This document shows, in pieces, positions 36,401 through 45,603 of a stretch of 64,000 bases of DNA. Location: assembly GCA_021234535.1 (NCBI GenBank), contig CM037841.1, positions 10,002,825-10,066,824 on the forward strand, written 5' to 3'. The position numbers were made by a program, and so were the translations under genes. Within the stretch, counting starts at the first letter, position 1, and the number at the start of each line of letters is the position of its first letter. The DNA is from Stichopus chloronotus (Eukaryota > Echinodermata > Holothuroidea > Aspidochirotida > Stichopodidae). The notes under the pieces were generated by a model. The model saw only the letters and a program-made list of their open reading frames with translations. It searched no databases and was not told the origin of the DNA.

Positions 36401-37293
36401 AGAACACCAACTGACTTATTTTTCGTTGTGTCCTGCCCAACTTACTACTGTAGTTAAAGCCATTTACATCAATGCACACATCACTACTAAAGCACGAGGA
36501 TGATGAAATGTGATCCAACCAAAACTTGTCTGGAGTGACCACCTAAAGTACTTTCAACAGCACTGTTGCTTCTTCATTTGATAATAAAACTACTACCTCA
36601 AGCAGTAATGATTTGCTGCAGAGAGACTGATGGAACATACAAGCATCCATAGCATAGAATGGCGCAAAGGAATTTCAGTGACTAAAAGTCAATTACGCAC
36701 AGCATGAAAAAATTCTAAAGTTTCTGTACACTCTTACACAAACTGAAGCCAAAAATGCTACCGATATGGAAAATAAAAATGCCATGGTCATGTACCTTAT
36801 ATCTAAAACACCTTCCTACCACATCTGAAGCAAATCGAACAAGGCAAAGATATCGCAATATCAGGAATTTTCATTAAGTCCCGTCCACTCATTAATATGC
36901 AAGATATAGGCACCAAAAACAATAGGGCACATCTCCTTAATAAGATACATGTAAACACCAAGTTTGAAAAGAATTGAGCACTCCATTATTGAGCTATCCT
37001 GCCACATCCCTCCCATTCCAATGGCGTCACATACACACACACGCTGACTTGACTGCATAGCTTCCTTTGTTAACACAAAGAACCAAAAACATTTCTTTCC
37101 TTTGCCCCTAGTTCTTTAACATAAAATTTCCATGACAATTACAATGATCCTTGTTTACAGAGAACATGATACAATATCTTAATTATTTCCTTACTGCCAG
37201 AAAGTATGGCTTGTTGAATTCAGCAGAGAGAGCACCAGCCCATGTTAAACTGTTAGGAGTTTTTGAAAATCCAACAGGAAGTACAGGCTGCAT
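21359..37293 (-). CDS. uracil-DNA glycosylase paralogue with altered pocket (UNG-A)
   Basis: Family 1 uracil-DNA glycosylase, which removes uracil from DNA in base excision repair. Exons in transcript order: 37293-37195, 35437-35342, 34151-34097, 32138-32096, 31432-31344, 28333-28155, 21499-21359. Total 702 nt, giving 233 residues. All junctions are GT-AG with the same sizes and phases as UNG-B, apart from the first and last exons. No stop or frameshift occurs in the catalytic domain. Kept: D74 (GQDPY), N133 (LLLN), H197 (HPSPLS). Changed: the His after GQDPY is Arg (R77), and the uracil-stacking Phe of GLCFSV is Leu (L87). The reading frame starts at ATG 37293, with stops upstream in all frames, so no PIP box or RPA helix can be encoded here. 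Hand comparison gives about 70% identity to UNG-B. It could be a working enzyme with changed specificity, a DNA binder, or an early pseudogene. Confidence 0.85.
22410..23010 (+). repeat. diverged AGGTCA satellite array
   Basis: It begins with a TG-rich stretch (22420-22450), then about four monomers. Each carries GGAGGTCAAAGGTCA or a variant (near 22551, 22690, 22832 and 22972), with TGTAAAC(A)-type and ATATCTCAG blocks between. It is the same family as the 62-kb array, but older. Confidence 0.75.
23232..24042. mobile_element. TTCCGACACCCC inverted-end element
   Basis: The left end has ATGTTCCGACACCCCTATAT and then about 20-bp tandem units ACACTCCTACAGTATGTTCTG (23235-23310). The right end has the reverse complement pattern (GGGGTGTTGGAACAT). 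The interior holds the nested MITE at 23412-23757. Boundaries are approximate. Confidence 0.5.
23412..23757. mobile_element. TA-flanked MITE, copy A
   Basis: Inverted ends AAGGGAAAT and ATTTCCCTT, with TA on both sides. About 346 bp. The same family is at 47990-48336, 51824-52165 and 63798-64000. Tc1/mariner-like target choice. The short frame inside is not a gene. Confidence 0.78.
24572..24981 (-). repeat. 3' LTR
   Basis: 410 bp, TGTAA...TTACA. It is downstream of integrase on the minus strand. A short purine-rich stretch (GCATGGGAG) just inside could be the polypurine tract, but it is weak. Confidence 0.88.
25359..27034 (-). CDS. pol fragment: integrase
   Basis: Partial Pol from a Ty3/gypsy-type element, uninterrupted for about 555 codons. 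Visible in order: an H2C2 zinc-binding region ([14 protein letters not shown]...CSECVACES), then a DDE catalytic core with Asp in VFADITELP, Asp in [11 protein letters not shown] and Glu in [11 protein letters not shown], then a GPF-type C-terminal domain ([10 protein letters not shown]) and a low-complexity tail. No chromodomain seen. The N-terminus is cut by the internal deletion, so no RT or RNase H precedes it and no start codon can be assigned. Confidence 0.88.
27014..27031 (-). other. primer-binding site, tRNA-Leu type
   Basis: The minus strand reads TGGTGGCAGCGGTGGGAT, 3 bp from the LTR. It is an 18-nt complement to the 3' end (with CCA) of animal tRNA-Leu(AAG) as I remember it. Confidence 0.75.
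27035..27444 (-). repeat. 5' LTR
   Basis: 410 bp, matching the other LTR at all but 4 positions. The minus-strand open frame that appears to start inside it is LTR sequence running into pol, not a real protein start. Confidence 0.88.
28155..28333 (-). CDS. UNG-A exon with LLLN motif
   Basis: 179 nt, encoding (G)[12 protein letters not shown]...[14 protein letters not shown]...[14 protein letters not shown]. The uracil-binding Asn is kept, and its neighbour is Thr where UNG-B has Ala. Confidence 0.93.
28400..31330. other. UNG-A intron, nothing recognised
   Basis: AT-rich intron between the LLLN exon and the [10 protein letters not shown] exon. No coding exon or clear element was identified. 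Short open frames are below 80 codons. Confidence 0.55.
31344..31432 (-). CDS. UNG-A exon with HPGHG motif
   Basis: 89 nt encoding (S)[15 protein letters not shown] then [13 protein letters not shown]. It has the same length and phase as the UNG-B exon at 47428-47516. Confidence 0.92.
32096..32138 (-). CDS. UNG-A uracil-stacking exon
   Basis: 43-nt exon, the same size as in UNG-B. It encodes (G)[13 protein letters not shown]. The family has GLCFSV, where Phe stacks on uracil (F158 in human numbering). Here the codon is CTC (Leu). Splice sites are TAG|GG and AAG|GTATGT. Confidence 0.86.
33024..33218. mobile_element. hAT-like MITE with CAGGCC ends
   Basis: Left CAGGCCTGTATCCAG, right complement CAGGCCCGTATGCAG. 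195 bp, no open frame. A diverged, left-truncated relative is at about 42190-42365. No clear target duplication. Confidence 0.6.
34097..34151 (-). CDS. UNG-A motif A exon
   Basis: Reads [19 protein letters not shown]. Gln and the water-activating Asp remain, but the His of GQDPYH is CGC (Arg). The UNG-B equivalent has CAT. Confidence 0.88.
35342..35437 (-). CDS. UNG-A exon with [13 protein letters not shown] motif
   Basis: 96 nt, phase 0 to 0, encoding [30 protein letters not shown]. The YPPP loop contacts DNA in family 1 enzymes. Confidence 0.92.
35845..36115. repeat. GGCCC satellite relatives
   Basis: Reverse-oriented units with GCCCATATGG(A/C)CC cores and TTTTATAAAATGG, matching the tandem units in IMMT intron 3. 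Confidence 0.5.
37195..37293 (-). CDS. UNG-A first coding exon, shortened N-terminus
   Basis: Encodes 33 residues from [13 protein letters not shown] to [12 protein letters not shown] and the EFxKPYF motif match the start of the UNG catalytic domain. The donor is GTAAGG. The homologous upstream half (37294-37362) is degraded: the ancestral frame (EVTPKK) hits TGA at 37340-37338. Confidence 0.75.
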
Positions 37294-37362
37294 TTTATGG
37301 GTTTGCTACGGATTGGCTGGACTTGTCTGAAAATGTTTCACTTCTTTGGTGTCACTTCCGAC
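37294..37362 (-). pseudogene. decayed 5' half of UNG-A exon 2
   Basis: It is preceded by a TTTTCAG acceptor and starts with EVTPKK, aligned to NVTPKK of UNG-B. A TGA stop follows at once, and the RPA-binding helix present in UNG-B cannot be recovered in any frame. It may now serve as 5' UTR. Confidence 0.65.
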
Positions 37363-39186
37363 CTGAAAATAGAGAGTGAACACTATATGAGTGACACTGA
37401 GAAATCTGATTGGTTCACTTGACAGATAAGACAGAAGATTCATTTTCTGTGGTTACACGAATGAAATATGTTGTTATCTGTATGTGTGATTGAGAAATAG
37501 CCAATTAATGCATTTTTACCCATTATGTCTGCAACTTCCTTCTCCCAACTTGAAGGAATCAAGAAGGGATCACTGCTGAGGAATAATATCTACAAGGTGT
37601 TTGGATTTGTTGCTAGTTGGTACTGCACTGTAATTCTTTGACTTACTGTGGACATGTATAGTGATATTGCTGATTACCTACTAAGTATTGACAATGTACT
37701 TTAACACATAGAATGCCGTCAGATTAAACTGAGGGTAAGGCAAGGGGCCGCAAGGCCATTACATGAAGTCAGGGTGTATGTTGGATGGTAGTTCTTAACC
37801 ATGGAACTGAGAGGAAAAATCCATTTTGTCTCCTTCAAGTTCAACAATCCTCTCTGTTTCAGAAAAAAAGGGTAACTTGGGTATTTTATCATGTTTTGAC
37901 TTTTCTTTAGACACATATTTCCTTCCTCATTTGAGTATAATTATAGTGAAACAACCATATCAATAAAAGCATTCATTGAGAGGCATGGTGATCACTACAT
38001 GCTAATCATTTGCATTGTAATTAAAAGAAAGCAAGATTTGCATTTATGGCAGTAAAAATTATCCATGAGGTCAAAGGAATTATACTGTACATACTGTACA
38101 TACATCCCAGTTTGAGGGGAGAACCTGTTTCACATCTGCCAAATTAGTGTCAGGGCTGAAGAAGACCGAAAAGCATCTGAATGATAACATCTCAATGAAT
38201 ATCACCGCAAAGGTTCTCAGACAAAGGTCTAGGTGCACGCATGTATATGAAATGACTCTCACTTGTACTGTATTTGAATAATTGCCATAGCACTACTGTA
38301 CAGATAGCAAACTACTGATCCTTCTAAAGTACTTTAGGAGACCTTATCACAAATAGCCAACTTGAAAATAAACCATGTGCAAAAGTATTGTTGGTTTAAA
38401 AAGGGATCAGCCTATACCCTGAATTCATATACAACTGATGCCTGTTCGGAGTCCCATCATGCATTGTAGAATGTAGATGTCAACTGCAATAAAGTCTATT
38501 ACCACCGTACCTTTGATGTCTTAAAGGCAAGGAATCATTTTATCTTTTAAATTTGCTGTCAACCAAAGAGCAGACCCAATTGAAAATTTTGCTTACACCT
38601 ACTAGCCACAAATGTAGCTTGGGATGATGCATGCAATTGCCTTTAAGTGCAGTCTTACGCATACTGTAGTATCACTATAGTGTGACTGTGAGATTGGAAA
38701 GCTTGCAAAATGTGCGGGGAATGTGAATCCTTCTTGCGAGGCTGGGCAATAATGCTGGTATCTTTGCACGGGGGATAAATTCCAGCACAAAGCTACTTTC
38801 CAATCTGGTGTGACTGCATAATAACTGGGCCTATATGGCAAAATAAAGTAACCAACAACCATTATAAAGCAATTTGAATTATGCATAGCATATGCATGTG
38901 TTGATTCCATTTTCAATCAACACACATGTACAGTATCATTACTGTCCAGTTTGCAGGCAGTCTTGTTTCTTCTGAAGTTGTGCCACTTGGCGCATGCCAT
39001 GGTATTGGTATTTGGTTACACTGCAACAGCTAGTGGTTTAACTGCCTTGGCACTGGTTATTTCCGCGTAACTTTATAATCCATACCATATGAACATGCTC
39101 GCTAGCTTCGATTCGATCGTTCGATTCGGTCCACCGCCATCCTTGAATAGCAAATGATGAATGGATTGCCTAGCGTTAGTAAACAG

Positions 39187-39300
39187 GGTTAGGGGATCGG
39201 GGTAGGGGATCGGGTTAAGGGGTCAGCATAGGGGATTGGGTTAGGTGATTGTGTTAGGTGTCATAATTAGGGATAGGGGATAGGGTTATAGGCGATAGAT
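39187..39300. repeat. degenerate telomere-like G-rich repeat
   Basis: Irregular repeats of GGGTTAGGGGATCGGGG and shorter TTAGGGGAT variants over about 110 bp. Several G-runs could form G-quadruplexes. It is not a clean TTAGGG array. Confidence 0.65.
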
Positions 39301-39308
39301 ACTTATTA

Positions 39309-39538
39309 CAGTACCCCGTATTTGCCGCGCCCCCGAAATTGGCCCTTCCTTAAAAAATTACTCGATATCACTGTGGCAACGTTACTGAAGTGAGCCATAA
39401 CCTTCTTGAATTTAACCACAATTACGTATTTCACGATTATGAACCCATTTCAGGTACGTTTCGTCTGAATAAGGGCTCATTTGTGACATTTAAAATATCA
39501 GCGATGGATTCTCTAAGTGTGCCAATTATGGGGTACTG
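39309..39538. mobile_element. pogo-like MITE
   Basis: Ends CAGTACCCC and GGGGTACTG are perfect complements with TA on both sides. 230 bp. The TA target and CAGTA start are typical of Tc1/mariner-pogo elements. Confidence 0.65.
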
Positions 39539-39583
39539 TATGAATGTATAAATACTGTTACATGACTGGGTTGGATTACTAAT

Positions 39584-39794
39584 CAGGCCTTGAATTCTGA
39601 GGCGTGCGAGTGCGATTGCACGCCACCACTCGCCTCAATTCACTGTGAGGAGTGCGATTTCTTGCACACCTAGATAAAGAAGGACACTAAGATGAATGTC
39701 TTACAGCTTAACAAACAGCACACCTACCACACTCCTTACTTTCCTGAGGAGTGTGATTTGTAGCACACCTGGAAAATCTAAAACTCAAGGCCTG
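39584..39794. mobile_element. MITE with CAGGCCTTGA ends
   Basis: Left CAGGCCTTGAATTCTGAG and right complement CAGGCCTTGAGTTTTAGA. The interior repeats GAGTGYGATTTNTNGCACACC twice. No target duplication was found. Confidence 0.6.
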
Positions 39795-40992
39795 GCATTA
39801 TGCCTTTGTGTGTTGTGTGCATTTTTGAACATCCAACCAACATGCACATCCGACCTTGAAGGGTAGTGGGTTATGTGTAAGACTTATGATGCGACTGTTA
39901 TCATGACATCCTAGGTTCAAATCCTCTGCTAACCTATTTCTCTTTCAGGAATAATCTATCACTTCTTCCACAGGTTTCACTAAGTGTTGTTCATTGCACA
40001 GAGAATCCATTACTTGAAAAATCTAAAGAGAGGGGAAAATAGAAAAAGAAAAAAAAAGGAAAGATGAGACACATACACTAGGCCCTGCAATTACTCTTTT
40101 AGTTGTCTGATACCTTGTCCAATTGGTCACAGATTCTAAATTACTACCATTATTTCACACAATTTCCCCACAGTTGGAAGTGATGTACTACAGTACTATA
40201 TTTATAGTGCAAAAGACAGTATAGTCCAATTTGGCCGAGGCTACAGGTAATACAATTCAGCCTAAGTTGTACAGTGCATACAGTAACTTGCAAGATGAAA
40301 CTGCGGTAGGCATACAGTAACTTTACACCGCATGCGAATGTACACTGTAGCCTACTGTGGGTTAGGCTACGATAAGTAATATCACAATTAATTAGTATCA
40401 CCAATCTTTACAAAAGACAAACTTAAATTACCGTTCTATATACATTCAGATATCTTCTTCTTCTTCTACCCGGTAGCTAGACGTTTGTAAATTGTAAAAA
40501 CACAATGATTTAATTTTGTTAAAGCTGTTTTCTCGATCAATAATCACTATGTGGTTATTGGTATTGTAATGTGTACAATCAAAATTCCCTCTCTAAAAAT
40601 AAAATCTTTCAGGAAGTTGAAAAGCGAGTGATCCCGGTTGACCTTTGTTCTGTCATGCGCATTTACAATCATAAAACTTCGAAACCACCAAAGGGCTGGG
40701 CATTTTTACTTAATTCGCAACTATCTCCTTCTTGGGGATGGATTACGGCTTGAAATTATTGCAGAAGGTCAAATGCAAATGGTAAAAATTTCTTTAAAAA
40801 GTCCTTTTTTCTTAACATTTTTTCCGCAAAATGGAAGCATTTCTTTGGTGATTCATCTCAGTTTGGAGGAAATTGAAACGCCGTTTCTGGCTATCTTTGG
40901 ACGGAGTTTGTCACTACTAAAACTCCAAATTTTCTTGTACGCTCCGCAAAGTTTAACTTTCGAAAACACCGTGGCCCTGAAAGGACATTCGT

Positions 40993-41115
40993 GATTTCGA
41001 TATTTCGACTTCTTCGTTTCGATGTTTCGACTTTGTTGTTTCGATATTTCGACTTTTTTGTTTCGAGATTTCGATGTTTCGACTTTTTTGCTTCGAAACT
41101 TTGATGTTTCGACAA
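40993..41115. repeat. 22-bp minisatellite
   Basis: Units like TTTCGATATTTCGACTTTTT in about 4.5 copies. On the minus strand the repeat keeps all three frames open (KVETSKxRNKK-like), which is a composition effect. Confidence 0.85.
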
Positions 41116-43594
41116 TTTTTTCCTCGCCCCCGTTTTTTTTTTTGATGAACACATAGGGGCACCGGCGCTTAGAGACTGGGATAATGCAGAGATTGTTAGA
41201 GAAGTTTGTTACTAACTAGCCAGATTACTATCTCACAGGAGTGTCAAGTTGGTTGGCGGGGAGCGGGCACGAAAATGTTGGGCCTTCAAAACCTCCAGAT
41301 GACAGGAAACTGCACTTCCCGAGAGTAACTGAGCTGCATGAACCTAGTCTTAAAGTAGGGTCTTATATCTGCAATTTTGCAATTAACGATAAAAACACTT
41401 TCCAGAAAAATATTAACAATTTGGATTGATCTACAATATTTATGCTATTGTCATTTCCAGAGAACAATTCAATAGGTTTTACTTTCTAACGATAACAGTT
41501 CTCTTTTTTTGAGAAATTTTCAAATACCTTTTAATCTTAGACAAAATCTTGTGCAATAGACATCTATCTATGTCATAAAATGAGCTAGACAGAGATACGA
41601 AAAATTTCAACTGTTTTTTTCAGATTGTCGGAATATCGTCACCCTGACAGATCCGAACTGAGGAACGCGAGGGCCCTGATTGTCATCACTTTCTTGTATA
41701 CTGCTCTCGAATTATTAATTCGCGATTGCGGATTATTAATTCGTAATTACTGATTAAAAGTAAATTTTCATTTGGCCCTAATGGGCTTTCGTATTAATTG
41801 CCTAAGTTGTATTTACACTTGAAAAAAAAAAGATTTTCCATTTGCCTGGTAATCAGAACAGTTAAACACAATCAAAGTTAATGCTTTGAATGAGTCGGTG
41901 GATCGACACCTAATCAATACAAAGTCGCAGAAATCGGGGAAAAAATCGCTATACACAAAGTAATGAAATTAATGCTACTTTGACTTCTTTGAGAATCATA
42001 GCTGAAAAGGGTATGGTTGAAAACTGTCAAAGTTCACATAATGTTCAATATGTCAAAATGTTCACATAATAGTAAGTCAGAACATTCCACATTTGTCAAA
42101 ATGTAACGTCAGCGATATTCTTTATTACCCTTTGTCTGCCACTTTAATCATTCCATGAATATCATCCTGTGTTATTTGTTGATGAGACGAAAAATGACAT
42201 TGGGGGGGTGGCGTCCCCCTCCCCCAGATCTGGTATGAAAGTGGGGCTACGTTAGCAACATACATGACGAGTTTTAATTTGTTGGTCATAAAGTGTCGGG
42301 TAAAATGTTCCACTTGTGGTAAAACCGAACCCCTCCAGCGCTGAAAAAACTGCGTACGGGCCTGTACTTTCGTCCTCTTTTTCTATTTCTTTTCTCTAAG
42401 GATCGAAAATTACTTGATCACTGATTTTTAAAATGTTTCTAATCATCTGATGACTATCTTTTGAAACAAGTTTAGCTTTGGAACGTTGCGTTCAATCAGA
42501 TTAAATCTGTATGATGGGTTAAAGATGAAACATTCCAGCAGTTTAGGCGACTAGGTTATAAAAATGCAACTGAGTAAAATTATTGTGTCTATAAAGCATT
42601 GTAATACTTAATGCTGGGAAATTAAATATGTTTGGAAGAAGCAGTTGGTGTCATCTGAGCTGTTGTTCTGCAAGAGTTTTTGTTCCTTTTATTTATGAAA
42701 CTTCTTTTGGTTTTGAGATACGATGTTGGGAATTGGCCTATTTCTTACGAGGATGTCAACTCAAAGATATCATGAAAATGTGTAATTTTCGAAGAATCTG
42801 TCGGGATACTGGATGAATGAGGTATGGCATGCAATTCTGCAGTGTCAAAGTAGAGTCTAGCTAAATACTTATGAAACATAACCTTACCCTTCTCCCCAGG
42901 TTATACAAGCACCAGGGACTAGTTTCAATTATTTTGAAAATCAATGTGAAATTTGGATTTCATCAATTTGTGAAGAAAAGATGTTCTTTTTTCTGTAAAC
43001 ACCACCTTTTATTGCCATCATTCCAACTAAATTTCCAACATTCGTGAATCATATCATACCTCAACTATGAGAAACGTACGTCCATTAATGGAATGGTGTC
43101 AAAGTTTAAGCAAGTCCATATATTGTGAAACATAGATTTTCTGCATTTCATGGTAACATAAAAAGAACCGTTTTGAAAAAAAAAATGCCACCTCGCAATA
43201 CAGAAAGTACGTTGGCCTAATAGACAAATGCAAAAAAAAAAAATTCTCACTGAAGTCAAAATTCTGCCTTTTAATCTCAAGGTTTGACAAAGTGAAAATT
43301 TTGTCTTTTTGCATGTCCCTGTTGAACCACCGCAAGAAAGTCATAGAGTGTTTCCATTGATGAAACACAATTTATCTTTGAAAAATAATAACTTTTCTTT
43401 TACTTCTGGAGGTCAAAGGTCATTTGAGATCCATATATGAAATAAAACTGGTGACTTCATTCAAATCATGACGCATTGTGGTTACTATCATGTTCGCTGG
43501 ATTTCTTAACATTTTGATATGTGATTCCACGTCACACCATTAGACAAAGATGTGTCACTGCATCACCCTGAACTATATTTTTCTTTCCGGAAAG

Positions 43595-43800
43595 CAAAAT
43601 CCTCCACTGGTTCTAAGTTACAATACTTTTCGATTGAGAGCAAATTCAAATGATGCAGAGTAGTTCATATTACACAGCTTACACAGGGATACATTGTTTT
43701 AAATACACACCTGAAGGAATTTTAGAGGGCTGTGGGAGGGACTACACATAAGTGGTTGGGAGAATTGAAACTGTCTGGGGTGATGAGTTTTTGTCTTTTA
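43595..43800. repeat. repeat shared with UNG-A 3' flank and UNG-B intron
   Basis: It contains an AAATTC(A/G)AA(T/A)GATGCAGA block and a GGGAGAATTGAAA block. Similar sequence is at about 19005-19195 and 49655-49855. The first pair fits the segmental duplication. The third shows that the unit also spreads on its own. Confidence 0.6.
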
Positions 43801-45456
43801 AGTTTTGTCAGGTTCAAAAATCAATGTTACTGGCTTAAAGGCTTAAGGATTAAAGGTTTAAAGGATTAAGGATAGGATAAGGATAAAGGATTAAAGATTA
43901 AAGGATTAAAGTTTGGTGAGCTTCACAGAGTTATCAATTTTTAGTGACATGTAGATCCAAAGACATACAAAGATTGTCTACATAAGGAAGTGGAGACCAC
44001 ACAAATGCTGCTTTTGAAAAACTTTATTTTTACAACTATGCAAGGACCGATATGTATGATAAATAAAATGTAGACAAAATATTTGCTTTGATTACAAACT
44101 TGATAAATGTATATGATGCATAAAACAATGACTTTCAACATAGCACTGATAATCATAAAAAGAGAGAAACGATGGTTAGAAGGGACCGGTATATGAGTTT
44201 TAATAGACCAGACAAGTGAAAAAAGTTATTATCAACATAACACAGATGAAAATTATCATACAAAAAAATGAAGTTAGTAATGAGAAAAACTAAGCTATAC
44301 CGGTTGTCCTTTGTTTGAACATCATGAAAGCATAAGCAGAATAGATACGTAAACAAACCAAAAGAAATTAACTTGACACTGTAAACAAGTGTGCAGCTTT
44401 TCTTGCTGGTGTGTTTGATATGATGCATGGATGAACAACAAAGTTATTGAAATACAGAAATGTTAGTATCAGGCTCAATGGCAAGAACTTCTTTATTACA
44501 ATATTTACAGGTACATTATTCTAGCGCCATATAGATAAGAAAGTTTTAAGTTGTGCAAAATGTTGTGCTATGCTGTTGGAAGCATTCTGCAGGATTTCAA
44601 ATGATATGTTTGTAAGTGAGATATCCTTAAACTTTTAAAACAGGAAAACCATGCAAGAAACTATAAAAGCAGAAACTTGATAACACTGAGTTATTCCAGA
44701 GAAAAGGTAAGTGGTCACAGGTGGTTCAATACTGACACCACAACAATTCTTACAAAACTTAGTATCAATCACATTTAATGTGTGGAATTTTAATCTGCAT
44801 TGTATGCAATACATAGAAGTTTGGAAATGGCTGAATTTATTGATGGTTTTGGCTTCCAAAAATATTGTTTTTCCTTTGTGACAGATGGGAGACTTGTAGA
44901 CTGCATAAGGCTATGACTCTCCAATCAATATGTCGTAATCTTAGATGTCCTATATTATAAATGATTCCCTTGGAATGACACTGGTTCTGAGGACTTTGCA
45001 AATTTAAAAAACATTCAAAAGCTACCTTGCAAATCAACGATCTCAAGAATAAAATATAAGGTGACTTGCAGAGATTCTCAGACAGATTCTTCTTCAGTGG
45101 ACTATTTGAGTTACTCCTCCACATTGCTTTTCATCCCTCTCAATTAGATGAGACCAGCTTTCTTCTTGTTCTACATGTGGACGTCTCAACATATACCATT
45201 TGTATGGCTATATTTGTCACTCTTCCATGGGTGCATAATGCTGACACCATATTAGGGATCATGCTGATGAAAGCAACACCACCGTTTATGATGCAAAATG
45301 ACATTCTCACTTGCAAAACCTGTCACAAAGTACAGTAGCTTCCTTTTCTCTTACAAAACAAAATAAAGTAACAGTTACTATTTTCAGGATATCAATCCTC
45401 TTGGTCGGATGAAACTCAACATGTTTAAAAACACACAGCCTATACTGTCTATTTTT

Positions 45457-45603
45457 TCACTCCTTGAGTTTCGTCCAATCGATGGGCTTCTGTCCAGACT
45501 TCTTCAAATATTCATTGGCTTTTGAAAAGTGTCCACAGCCGAGAAATCCCCGATAGGCAGAAAGTGGCGACGGGTGAGTTGATTTCAAGACACAGTGACG
45601 TTT
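45457..45603 (-). CDS. UNG: UNG-B last exon, HPSPLS motif
   Basis: [20 protein letters not shown]...[19 protein letters not shown], ending LKE and TGA at 45459-45457. Confidence 0.94.
   Translation of the reverse strand, partial: KRHCVLKSTHPSPLSAYRGFLGCGHFSKANEYLKKSGQKPIDWTKLKE

Larger units (their letters stand above)
37372..45456. other. region between UNG-A and UNG-B
   Basis: It should hold the UNG-A promoter and the UNG-B 3' UTR. From about 43590 it is homologous to the UNG-A 3' flank (18990-21358). The middle contains telomere-like G-rich repeats, three small transposon-like elements and a 22-bp minisatellite. No gene was recognised. Confidence 0.6.

Noticed and set aside
40853..41162. 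Three overlapping Lys/Arg/Glu-rich minus-strand frames
   Set aside because: Explained by the 22-bp minisatellite lacking stop codons on that strand.
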